Assembly (NCBI GenBank): GCA_903939355.1 | Contig: CAJAHC010000500.1 | Location: forward strand, 1 to 7,517 | Reading direction: 5' to 3' | Length of the DNA: 7,517 nucleotides | Origin: an uncultured Methylococcaceae bacterium | GTDB taxonomy: Bacteria > Pseudomonadota > Gammaproteobacteria > Methylococcales > Methylomonadaceae | In this document: positions 1 through 6,798 of the stretch, piece by piece | Layout of the letters: each line of letters starts with the position of its first letter | How positions within the stretch are numbered: the stretch's first letter is position 1 | Notes under the pieces: generated by a model | Seen by the model: only the letters and a program-made list of their open reading frames with translations | What the model was told of the DNA's origin: nothing | The model's database searches: none | Translations under genes and position numbers: made by a program

Positions 1-398
1 CCGGGCGCGGTTGTTTCCATTTCTGGGGCAATATCACACGGATAAACAATACTGGGTACCCTGCATTTACCGGCTTGGGAATATAAATTGGTCACCAGAG
101 AATCGGAAATTCCCAGCACACATTTTGCAATGGTATTTGAAGTCGCCGGTGCCATCACAAAGGTATGATAATAACCCTTGTAAAAATGTCCGACCGGTGG
201 AGATGAAGCGGCCTTGTCACGATACACAGGCATTTTTTGGCGAATATCATCGAGTGTAAACCCATACATTTTTATCACCTCCTCCGCCGCTTGACTCAAA
301 TATAAATCAACATCATCAAGGGTTAACAGGAAGTTAAGACATTCTTCTATATAATGACCAGAGCCCGTAAGCGCCCAAGCCAATCGTGGTTTATTCAT
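1..398 (-). CDS. DmrB/archaeoflavoprotein-like FMN flavoprotein, C-terminus cut by window edge
   Basis: Reading leftwards from ATG at 398-396 there is an open frame of 132 codons that reaches the window edge without a stop. The protein starts MNKPRLAWALTGSGHYIEEC, a Rossmann-like flavoprotein (HFCD, PF02441-type) opening with a glycine-rich loop. Residues 82-111 contain MAPATSNTIAKCVLGISDSL followed by VTNLYSQAGK. This is the hallmark of the archaeoflavoprotein/DmrB group, where PATSNT contacts the FMN phosphate. Family knowledge: DmrB reduces dihydromethanopterin to tetrahydromethanopterin, the C1 carrier of methanogens and of methylotrophic bacteria. That role here is inferred from the motif. 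Cys20, Cys93, Cys112 and Cys121 are visible but have no assigned role. Known members run to roughly 190-240 residues, so the last third is missing. The start is supported by a promoter at 429-455 and by the typical N-terminus. No good Shine-Dalgarno precedes it. Confidence 0.85.
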   Translation of the reverse strand, partial: MNKPRLAWALTGSGHYIEECLNFLLTLDDVDLYLSQAAEEVIKMYGFTLDDIRQKMPVYRDKAASSPPVGHFYKGYYHTFVMAPATSNTIAKCVLGISDSLVTNLYSQAGKCRVPSIVYPCDIAPEMETTAP

Positions 399-501
399 AA
401 CAATAGTTAAAATCTAAAGGTTTTGACTATTATACCCGAATCTACCCCTGACCAAGCACAGGAGCACAGTCATGTTATTTTTGTCTATCAATACGAAATT
501 A
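399..501. other. Intergenic gap between phosphatase and flavoprotein genes
   Basis: This 103-base, AT-rich spacer separates two co-oriented minus-strand genes. It holds the candidate promoter at 429-455. I looked for a rho-independent terminator behind the phosphatase stop and found no stem followed by a U-run, so read-through into the flavoprotein gene is possible. Confidence 0.6.
429..455 (-). promoter_or_regulatory. Candidate sigma70 promoter of the flavoprotein gene
   Basis: On the minus strand a perfect -10 hexamer TATAAT (434-429) is preceded, 15 bp upstream, by TTGGTC (455-450), which matches TTGACA at four of six positions. The spacer is shorter than the ideal 17 bp. Transcription would begin near position 422 and leave a leader of about 25 nt before the ATG at 398. 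The -10 match is seen directly; activity is inferred. Confidence 0.5.
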
Positions 502-1920
502 TTATTCTGCTTGTCTAAAACTATCCCAATTACCCCAAATAGCAAAAGTCGCTCCAACGGCTTGCAGATTAACAAACAAGATTTTTCCGTCTTCTGAAAA
601 AGTCGATCCTGCAAATTCACTCGACTCCAAGCCGTTGGTGATGTTTTTAGCAAAATCGGCTATTTTCCCATTAGGTGCCAAAATACGCATATAATTTTCG
701 GGAGTCCCGCCTGTGCCTTTATAATCACTGTCTTCACATAAAAACAGCAACTCGCTGTTCGGCTGTAGACAGATATTGTCAGGCATATCCAAAACTGTTC
801 GATTGTGTGATTCAAAAATCAAGGTTAGCTCACCACTCTTTTTACCCTTACGTTCATATCGCCAAACTTGCCCTCCCTCAACCTCGCCGCCATTAGTAGA
901 AACAAAATAAATATGTCCTTGCTTATCCGCATAAGCGCCTTCGAGACGTGTAAATGTTGCTCCACCTTTTGCCAGACCTTGTTTATAAACGGCACTTTCA
1001 TCAAGATCTGCGGCAACGGGATCAGGATTATCAATCGTCACCCATTTTGTTTTAAAGTGTTGCCCAGTTTTTAAACCCTTGCGTAGATCAACAGACTCCT
1101 TGCCTTTTATTTTCAACATTTGCAAAGTACCCCCTTCGACAAGATGTTGTTTACGCTTGGGTACAAAACGATAAAAACCGGCCGTATTTGCATCTTCCGT
1201 TAAATAGATATTTCCTGTGTGCTCATCAACCGCAATGGCCTCATGCTTAAATCTGCCCATCGCTTTCAATGGAATCGGCGGCACCGGCACATTCGCTGAG
1301 GCCTGAACCTCAAAGCAATAACCATGTGATTTTGGATAAGTACCGATTTTTTTACCTGTTTTATCGGCACGTTCAGCTTGCCCTAAGGTCGTTTCTTCAC
1401 AAGAAATCCAACTTCCCCAAGGCGTTCTTCCACCTGCACAGTTGACTAACGTACCGCTCAAACTGACAAAATCTTTAACAACTTCAAGCGTTTTAGGATT
1501 AATGATTAATGTCGTCGTACCGCCCGCTGCTGTTTCATCATAAGGATTAGCACCGATAGCTGAATTTGGCTGGGGCACTTCACCGTTATAAATCTCATGA
1601 TTACGAATTAAACGAAACGCCTCACCCACTTTAAAACACGCCATACCATCCGGTAAGGCAGGTGTTTTATGACCATCTGACATTTTGCTACCAACCTTAC
1701 TCAAGAGCTTATATTCAAAGCCTTTTGGCAGAGCCAGATAAATTTCCCCTGTGTTTTGAGTGGCTGTTGGAAACAACTCACCAAAACCATGAGCGCGCAT
1801 GGAAGCTAAGGAAGCATCTGCTGCAAGCGCAAAAGCGCGACGCTGCAAGCCACTAAAACCGACAACTACCCCGGCAGAAACAGTTGCCATTTGAATCAGA
1901 AAATTTCGTCTATTGATCAT
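502..1920 (-). CDS. Tat-exported PhoX/DUF839-family phosphatase
   Basis: This 472-residue protein belongs to the DUF839/PhoX family. Its characterised members are calcium- and iron-dependent alkaline phosphatases that release phosphate from phosphomonoesters outside the cytoplasm. The N-terminus has a twin-arginine signal: MINRRNFLIQ with Arg4-Arg5, a hydrophobic stretch at 11-25, and a likely cut after Ala-Leu-Ala at 31-33. Family blocks in order are NCAGGRTPWGSW and SCEE (160-176, Cys161 and Cys174), FKHEAIAVD (224-232), TEDANTAGFYRF (241-252), TRLEGAY (324-330), DMPDNI (378-383) and EFAGSTFSEDGKILFVNLQ (435-453). I chose ATG 1920 because it puts the Tat motif at the very N-terminus and forms an ATGA overlap with the upstream SRAP stop. 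A weak AGAG lies just upstream. It is shorter than the roughly 640-residue Pseudomonas PhoX, so the exact substrate is uncertain. No Pho box was seen. Family call is firm, phosphatase activity is inferred. Confidence 0.88.
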   Translation of the reverse strand: MINRRNFLIQMATVSAGVVVGFSGLQRRAFALAADASLASMRAHGFGELFPTATQNTGEIYLALPKGFEYKLLSKVGSKMSDGHKTPALPDGMACFKVGEAFRLIRNHEIYNGEVPQPNSAIGANPYDETAAGGTTTLIINPKTLEVVKDFVSLSGTLVNCAGGRTPWGSWISCEETTLGQAERADKTGKKIGTYPKSHGYCFEVQASANVPVPPIPLKAMGRFKHEAIAVDEHTGNIYLTEDANTAGFYRFVPKRKQHLVEGGTLQMLKIKGKESVDLRKGLKTGQHFKTKWVTIDNPDPVAADLDESAVYKQGLAKGGATFTRLEGAYADKQGHIYFVSTNGGEVEGGQVWRYERKGKKSGELTLIFESHNRTVLDMPDNICLQPNSELLFLCEDSDYKGTGGTPENYMRILAPNGKIADFAKNITNGLESSEFAGSTFSEDGKILFVNLQAVGATFAIWGNWDSFRQAE

Positions 1921-2578
1921 ACAAACTCTGTCAAACACTCTCTATCATTATGTAACGGATTATTAATTCGTGTGCTAATCGGGGTAATCTTCATCCTGCT
2001 GTAGGCATCTCCAGCTATGAAATCCAACATATCGACCGCGGCATTGGTTTTATCCAACCACCGACCATAAGCATCGGGGTTAATTATAACCGGCATGCGC
2101 TCATGAATGGATGCTACTTTAGCCGTGGCGATAGTGGTTATGATTGTGCAAGAATAAACACTTTCCTTGTCATGCTCCCAATGCTCCCAAAGCCCAGCAA
2201 AAGCAAACAAAGCAAACTCCGGAAAATGAATGTGGTAAGGCTTTTTACCTGCTTCGGTAGTCTGCCATTCAAAAAACCGGTCGCCGGAATTAAGCAACGA
2301 CGCTGGTGATAAGCATTTTTAAAAGACGGTTTTTCTGCGACCGTTTCTGCCTTGGCGTTAAATGTGTGTCTGGAAATTTTACGATCTTTGCTCCAAGAGG
2401 GTATTAAACCCCACTTCAAATAGACGGCCTTGTTACTTTCATCATCTAACTTCACAACAGCGACTATTTTTTGTCCCGGACAAATATTGTATTCCGGTTG
2501 GAAATCAATCAAGCCATGTAAACTAAAATGCGCCATAATCTCATGCTCTGTTGCGATTAAGTTATAACGTCCACACAT
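1917..2578 (-). pseudogene. SRAP (HMCES/YedK-like) abasic-site crosslinking protein, interrupted by one frameshift
   Basis: SRAP proteins bind abasic sites in single-stranded DNA and form a covalent thiazolidine crosslink through Cys2 after Met1 is removed, shielding the lesion. ATG 2578 gives MCGRYNL, so Cys2 is exposed. An AGGG 8 bases upstream (complement of 2587-2590) fits this start. The first frame runs to G101 (RRCLIPATG), then continues as 47 unrelated residues to a stop at 2140-2138. The second frame resumes with FFEWQ and ends in TGA at 1919-1917. Joining the frames with one extra T in the T6 run (2276-2271) gives a 220-residue protein of normal length. All four active-site residues then fall into place: Cys2, Asn74 (FNAKAET), Glu104 (FFEW) and His159 (IHERMPVI), matching YedK Cys2, Asn75, Glu105 and His160. 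Good conservation downstream of the break argues for a very recent lesion, a sequencing error, or recoding. Confidence 0.88.
2270..2277 (-). other. T6 run/slippery heptamer T TTT TTG at the SRAP frameshift
   Basis: On the minus strand the reading is GGT TTT TTG AAT in the first frame. The seven bases T TTT TTG fit the X XXY YYZ pattern of -1 ribosomal frameshift sites in the correct phase. Slipping back one base continues as GAA TGG CAG, which restores the catalytic Glu-Trp motif as GFLEW. A single-base loss from an ancestral T7 run explains the same geometry. I did not identify a convincing stimulatory hairpin downstream. Confidence 0.6.
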
Positions 2579-2581
2579 AAC

Positions 2582-3487
2582 ATGCACCCTGACCTGATCA
2601 AACTGGAAAAAACATTTAAGCCATCGATTTTAACCAAGCTGGATGACCCACTATTAGATAAATACCAGATTGAATTATGGATGAAACGTGATGATTTGCT
2701 ACATCCCATCATTTCCGGTAATAAATGGCGAAAACTTAAATACAGTCTTGATCATGCCCTATTCCTAGGCTCAGATACCCTTATCAGCATGGGTGGCGCT
2801 TACTCAAATCATTTACATGCACTAGCTTATACCGGTAAAATTTTAGGTTTAAAAACGAAGGGATTCATTCGTGGTGAGCAACCCAAAACGTTAACTCCCA
2901 CTTTAATAGATATGCAAAACTGGGGCATGGAACTCTCATTTGTATCTCGAGCTGACTACAGGTTACTCAGACAATACAAAAATTGCAATGACTTGCCCGA
3001 CTTAAAGCCCCGGCAATATTGGCTACCTGAAGGTGGTGCGCAGGTATTGGCCTTAAGAGGTGTGGCAGAATTGGTTAATGAAATTGACAGGTCTTATGAC
3101 ATTCTATGCGTACCTTGTGGCACCGGAGCGACGCTAGCAGGCATTATTAATGCGATTCCCGAAACGGTATCGATTTGGGGATTTGCAGCATTAAAAAACG
3201 CCAGCTTTTTAAAAGCTGACGTAGCGGCCTTATTACCTAAAACCTGTACTAACTGGCAGATTAATTTGGATTATCATTTTGGTGGTTTTGCCAAAATATC
3301 TCCTGAATTAATCAATTTTATTAACTATTTTGAAAAAAAAACCGACATTCCTCTTGAACCTGTTTATACCGGAAAAATGCTTTTTGCTCTCTATGACTTA
3401 ATAACAAAAAACACTTTTAAACCCAGTCAGCGTATTATTGCAGTTCATACGGGCGGCTTACAGGGGAAAAGAGGATTTACAAGATGA
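2582..3487 (+). CDS. PLP-dependent ACC deaminase/D-cysteine desulfhydrase-family enzyme
   Basis: This 301-residue fold-type II pyridoxal-phosphate enzyme belongs to the family of 1-aminocyclopropane-1-carboxylate deaminase and D-cysteine desulfhydrase. Both open a substituted amino acid and release ammonia (with sulfide or a keto acid). Lys48 in SGNKWRKLKY (45-54) aligns with the PLP Schiff-base Lys51 of ACC deaminase. MGGAYSNHLHA (70-80) is the Ser-Asn substrate loop, VPCGTGATLAG near 178-188 should bind the PLP phosphate, YTGK near 262 and HTGGLQGKRGF at the C-terminus are family blocks. The substrate loop reads AYSN rather than the usual IQSN, so the substrate cannot be assigned. ATG 2582 is the only sensible start: an in-frame TAA lies at 2558-2560 and the next Met is residue 34. 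No Shine-Dalgarno precedes it. The stop overlaps the next gene by ATGA. Confidence 0.85.
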   Translation: MHPDLIKLEKTFKPSILTKLDDPLLDKYQIELWMKRDDLLHPIISGNKWRKLKYSLDHALFLGSDTLISMGGAYSNHLHALAYTGKILGLKTKGFIRGEQPKTLTPTLIDMQNWGMELSFVSRADYRLLRQYKNCNDLPDLKPRQYWLPEGGAQVLALRGVAELVNEIDRSYDILCVPCGTGATLAGIINAIPETVSIWGFAALKNASFLKADVAALLPKTCTNWQINLDYHFGGFAKISPELINFINYFEKKTDIPLEPVYTGKMLFALYDLITKNTFKPSQRIIAVHTGGLQGKRGFTR

Positions 3488-6261
3488 ATAGATTACCAGA
3501 ATCTGAGTTAATGGAAGATCTAATGCAAGTAAAAGCCTATGCAGAGGGTGACTTTGAAATACCGCATAATGATTTTATACAGCAGCTAAAAACCTTTATT
3601 AAGACTCCAAATTTTAGCGGGACTGCTTTGGATTTAGGCTGTGGGCCAGGTGATATAAGTATTCGCTTTGCCAAAGCATTTCCATCATGCACTGTTCATG
3701 CACTTGATGGCTCAGAGCCTATGCTTAATTATGCAAAATCCGTGTTGCCCAAACATCTGTCAAATTGTATATCTTATATAAAAGGTCTTTTACCTGATGT
3801 CATATTACCGCAATCAACTTATGAAATAATTTTTAGTAATAGTCTGTTACACCATCTGCCCGATCCACAGATTCTTTGGCAGACTATAAAAAAACATTCC
3901 AGCCCTGGCACCCAAATAATCATTATGGATTTAGTGCGCCCCACTTCCATTGAAGTTGCACAAAACATGGTTAAGACCTATGCCGCTATGGAGCCTGAAA
4001 TTCTCCAAAGAGATTTTTATAACTCATTGTTAGCGGCCTTTAGTATTAAAGAAATTACTGCACAATTAGTAGAAGCTGGTTTAAATTTACACGTAGTACA
4101 AACTAGTGATCGACATGTTTTTATTACAGGCATCATACCCGAAAGTTTAAGGACCAAAATGGACACCATCAAATCCACTGAAACAGTTAAAACAATAAAC
4201 CTCGAAAACCCCGAACTCTACATTAATCGAGATCTGAGCATACTAGAATTCAATAAACGGGTTCTTGCTCAAGCAAAAAATGAGGCCGTTCCTTTACTGG
4301 AAAGACTTAATTACTTGTGCATTTCCTGTTCAAATCTGGATGAGTTTTTCGAAGTTAGGGTTGCCAGTGTTCTGGAAATGGTCTCCATTGATCCCAAAGC
4401 CATTGGTCCGGACGGCCTAACCCCAAAAGAACAACTGGAACAAATTTCCATTCATGCTCACAAGTTGGTAGAAGAGCAATATCAAGTACTTAATCAAATC
4501 TTAATTCCAAAATTCAGAGAGGAAAATATTCGTTTTGTTCGCCGTAATGAATGGAGCGCACTGCAACAAAAATGGCTGACCAATTATTTCAACGATGAAT
4601 TAATGCCTATTTTATCGCCAGTCGGTTTGGATTCTGCTCACCCTTTTCCACGCATACTTAATAAAAGTTTAAACTTCATTATTTCCTTAACCGGAAAAGA
4701 TGCTTTTGGGCGAAAAAGTGGTCGAGCCATTTTACAAGCACCCAGAGCACTACCACGAGTCATTCAATTCCCGGCCGATGAGACTCAAAGCGGCCCGAAC
4801 GATTTCGTATTTTTATCTTCTATTATTCACGCATTTGTCAGTGAGTTATTCCATGGCATGACAGTTAAAGGCTGCCATCAATTTAGGGTCACCCGAAATA
4901 GCGATTTCTTTGTAGACGACGACGCTATTGACGATTTATTACTTGCTGTTCAAGGTGAACTAGCAATGCGTAACTATGGAGATGGTGTTCGCCTGGAAAT
5001 AGATGGCGCCTGTCCGGAAGATACCGTGAACTTTTTACTGGATCGCTTTGAGCTAGGACGAGATCGATTGTTTTTAGTGGATGGCCCTGTCAATTTAAAC
5101 AGAATACAGGAAGTTATTAACCTGGTTGACAGGCCTGACCTAAAATTTCCGCCTTTTAAACCGAGCACTCCACCACAACTGGCGCGTAATAAAGATATTT
5201 TTGCAGCCATAAAACGTCATGATATTTTACTACACCACCCTTTTGAATCGTTCTCACCAGTCGTCGAATTTTTGCGCCAGGCTGCCGCTTCACCAGAAGT
5301 GCTTGCCATTAAACAAACACTCTATCGCGCTGGCACAGATTCTCCCATTGTTGCCGCCTTAATCAGGGCAGCACGAGCCGGCAAGGAAGTCACTGTTGTT
5401 ATAGAGTTAAGGGCGCGCTTTGATGAAAAAGCCAATATCGACTTAGCCGCCAAGTTACAGGAAGCAGCTGTTCATGTTGTTTATGGTGTCGTAGGTTATA
5501 AAACACATGCCAAAATGTGTTTGGTATTACGCAGAGAAGGCAAAGAATTACTTAATTATGTGCATTTAGGAACGGGCAATTATCATCCCAAAACAGCTCA
5601 ACTCTATACTGATTATGGTTTATTTTCATGCAACAAAGAATTGGGGGAAGATGTCAGACGGGTATTTACACAACTGACCAGCTTGGGCAAAGTGACTAAG
5701 TTAAATAAATTGTTGCAATCCCCATTTACCTTACATAGAGGAATACTGGAAAAAATTGAGCGAGAAATAACCCACGCCAAAAATGGCAAACCAGCAAAAA
5801 TCATTATTCAAGTTAATGCCATTGTTGAAGAGCAAGCTATACAAGCTCTATATAGGGCGTCCCAAGCAGGCGTTGAAGTTAAATTGATTGTTCGTGGCAT
5901 TTGCTGCCTAAGACCTGGTATACCAGGCGTTTCTGAAAAAATTGAAGTTCGCGCCATTATCGGACGCTTTCTCGAACATGCACGAGTATATGCCTTTGCT
6001 AATGATGGCAATCAAGAGGTTTATGCCTCCAGTGCAGATTTGATGAATCGGAACATGTTCAGGCGAGTTGAAATTTGTTTCCCTATTGAAAGTAAACGCC
6101 TCTTTAACCGCATATTACATGACCTTGATTTTTATTTAAAAGATAATACCCAGGCATGGGTGTTACAACCAGATGGCCGCTATGTACAATTATTAAACAC
6201 AACAAATGAAGAGCCCATACAAGCTCAATCTATACTATTAACTGAACTACAAACTTCCTGA
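3484..6261 (+). CDS. ppk1: SAM-dependent methyltransferase fused in frame to polyphosphate kinase 1
   Basis: One 925-codon frame encodes two proteins. Residues 1-217 are a class I methyltransferase: LDLGCGPGD (49-57) is SAM motif I, Asp75 in HALDGSEPML binds the ribose, SNSLLHHLPDP is at 118-128, and the domain ends at SDRHVFITG, where stand-alone relatives appear to end. Its substrate is unknown. Residues 226-925 are a complete PPK1, which polymerises inorganic polyphosphate reversibly from ATP. NPELYINRDLSILEFNKRV (242-260) and SNLDEFFEVRVA (283-294) belong to the N domain. The catalytic core has Arg615 (LYRAG), Arg645 (ARFDE), autophosphorylated His675 (GYKTHAKM) and His832 (FLEHAR). Spacing equals E. 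coli PPK1 Arg375, Arg405, His435 and His592 with a constant offset of 240. The 700-residue PPK1 part has normal family length. The 8-residue joint contains an internal Shine-Dalgarno and ATG at 4149-4161, so PPK1 may also be made alone. It overlaps the upstream gene by 4 bp and def by 1 bp. Confidence 0.9.
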   Translation: MNRLPESELMEDLMQVKAYAEGDFEIPHNDFIQQLKTFIKTPNFSGTALDLGCGPGDISIRFAKAFPSCTVHALDGSEPMLNYAKSVLPKHLSNCISYIKGLLPDVILPQSTYEIIFSNSLLHHLPDPQILWQTIKKHSSPGTQIIIMDLVRPTSIEVAQNMVKTYAAMEPEILQRDFYNSLLAAFSIKEITAQLVEAGLNLHVVQTSDRHVFITGIIPESLRTKMDTIKSTETVKTINLENPELYINRDLSILEFNKRVLAQAKNEAVPLLERLNYLCISCSNLDEFFEVRVASVLEMVSIDPKAIGPDGLTPKEQLEQISIHAHKLVEEQYQVLNQILIPKFREENIRFVRRNEWSALQQKWLTNYFNDELMPILSPVGLDSAHPFPRILNKSLNFIISLTGKDAFGRKSGRAILQAPRALPRVIQFPADETQSGPNDFVFLSSIIHAFVSELFHGMTVKGCHQFRVTRNSDFFVDDDAIDDLLLAVQGELAMRNYGDGVRLEIDGACPEDTVNFLLDRFELGRDRLFLVDGPVNLNRIQEVINLVDRPDLKFPPFKPSTPPQLARNKDIFAAIKRHDILLHHPFESFSPVVEFLRQAAASPEVLAIKQTLYRAGTDSPIVAALIRAARAGKEVTVVIELRARFDEKANIDLAAKLQEAAVHVVYGVVGYKTHAKMCLVLRREGKELLNYVHLGTGNYHPKTAQLYTDYGLFSCNKELGEDVRRVFTQLTSLGKVTKLNKLLQSPFTLHRGILEKIEREITHAKNGKPAKIIIQVNAIVEEQAIQALYRASQAGVEVKLIVRGICCLRPGIPGVSEKIEVRAIIGRFLEHARVYAFANDGNQEVYASSADLMNRNMFRRVEICFPIESKRLFNRILHDLDFYLKDNTQAWVLQPDGRYVQLLNTTNEEPIQAQSILLTELQTS
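4149..4161 (+). promoter_or_regulatory. Internal ribosome-binding site and ATG for stand-alone PPK1
   Basis: AAGGA (4149-4153) lies 5 bases before ATG 4159-4161, codon 226 of the fused frame. This is the strongest Shine-Dalgarno I see in the window. The ATG gives MDTIKSTETVKTINLENPEL, a normal PPK1 N-terminus, and a 700-residue product. The TAA inside TTTAAGGA is a stop in the +1 frame, as expected if the methyltransferase once ended here. Use of this start is inferred from spacing and homology. Confidence 0.7.
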
Positions 6262-6788
6262 TGACAACTATCGCCGAAATTGTACAATTAGGTTCTGAAG
6301 TGCTGCGTCTAAAAGCTGTTGTGGTAACTGATATAGAAAGTTCAGAGATAAAGCAACTGATTAACACCTTACAAGACACCTTGGCTTCAACTCAAGGAGT
6401 CGGTATTGCTGCCCCTCAAATTAATGAATCAAAACAAGTCATCATAATTGCCTCGCGTCCGTCCGCGCGTTACCCAAATGCTCCACTGATGGAGCCGACA
6501 GTAATGATTAATCCAACGTTTGAAGCTTTATCAGAATCCATAGAAAAAGATTGGGAAGGCTGTTTAAGCATCCCAGCCATTCGTGCTTTGGTGCCACGCT
6601 ATAAAGAAATTAAAATTAGCTACACCGATGTAACAGGCAATAAAATTAATACCCAGTTGGAAGGTTTTGTTGCACGTGTATTTCAACATGAATTTGATCA
6701 TCTTGAAGGAAAAGTTTATCTGGATAGGGTTGAAAGCAACCAAGACATTTTTGCTGAAAGCGAATACTACAAACTGTTAAATTTATAA
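6261..6788 (+). CDS. def: Peptide deformylase
   Basis: Peptide deformylase removes the N-formyl group from nascent proteins at the ribosome exit, using a bound divalent metal (usually iron). The 175-residue protein carries all three signature motifs: GVGIAAPQI (46-54), EGCLSIP (99-105) with metal ligand Cys101, and QHEFDHLEG (142-150) with ligands His143 and His147 and catalytic Glu144. Length is normal for the family. The start ATG shares one base with the PPK1 stop (TGATG). No Shine-Dalgarno is visible in the last codons of ppk1, so translation probably depends on termination-reinitiation. The RPSARYPNAP insertion (66-75) between motifs 1 and 2 is typical of a divergent bacterial deformylase branch, so this may be a second paralogue rather than the housekeeping copy next to fmt. 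That last point is inference. Confidence 0.94.
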   Translation: MTTIAEIVQLGSEVLRLKAVVVTDIESSEIKQLINTLQDTLASTQGVGIAAPQINESKQVIIIASRPSARYPNAPLMEPTVMINPTFEALSESIEKDWEGCLSIPAIRALVPRYKEIKISYTDVTGNKINTQLEGFVARVFQHEFDHLEGKVYLDRVESNQDIFAESEYYKLLNL

Positions 6789-6798
6789 GGCCAGTCTT

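Noticed and set aside
11..259. Plus-strand 82-codon open frame
   Set aside because: It lies antisense to the conserved flavoprotein gene and its translation has no recognisable motif.
1820..1850. GCTGCAAGC direct repeat flanking a GCGC-AAAA-GCGC stem
   Set aside because: It lies inside the conserved start of the phosphatase gene, where Ala/Leu/Arg codons of the signal peptide explain it; only two copies.
1918..1938. GTG at 1938 as the phosphatase start
   Set aside because: It adds six residues before the Tat signal and its purine-rich stretch abuts the codon; ATG 1920 gives the ATGA overlap and a normal signal peptide.
1921..2000. Pho box upstream of the phosphatase
   Set aside because: I searched for tandem CTGTCAT-like repeats on both strands and saw none; this stretch is also coding for SRAP.
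2576..2587. ATG at 2587 as the SRAP start
   Set aside because: It would place three residues before Met-Cys and prevent exposure of the catalytic Cys2; the AGGG spacing also fits 2578 better.
3202..3218. Inverted repeat CAGCTTTT-T-AAAAGCTG
   Set aside because: It lies in the middle of the PLP-enzyme gene, encodes ordinary residues (ASFLKAD), and is not repeated elsewhere in the window.
4974..6011. Minus-strand open frames inside ppk1
   Set aside because: They are antisense shadows of a highly conserved coding region with no recognisable protein motif or ribosome-binding site.
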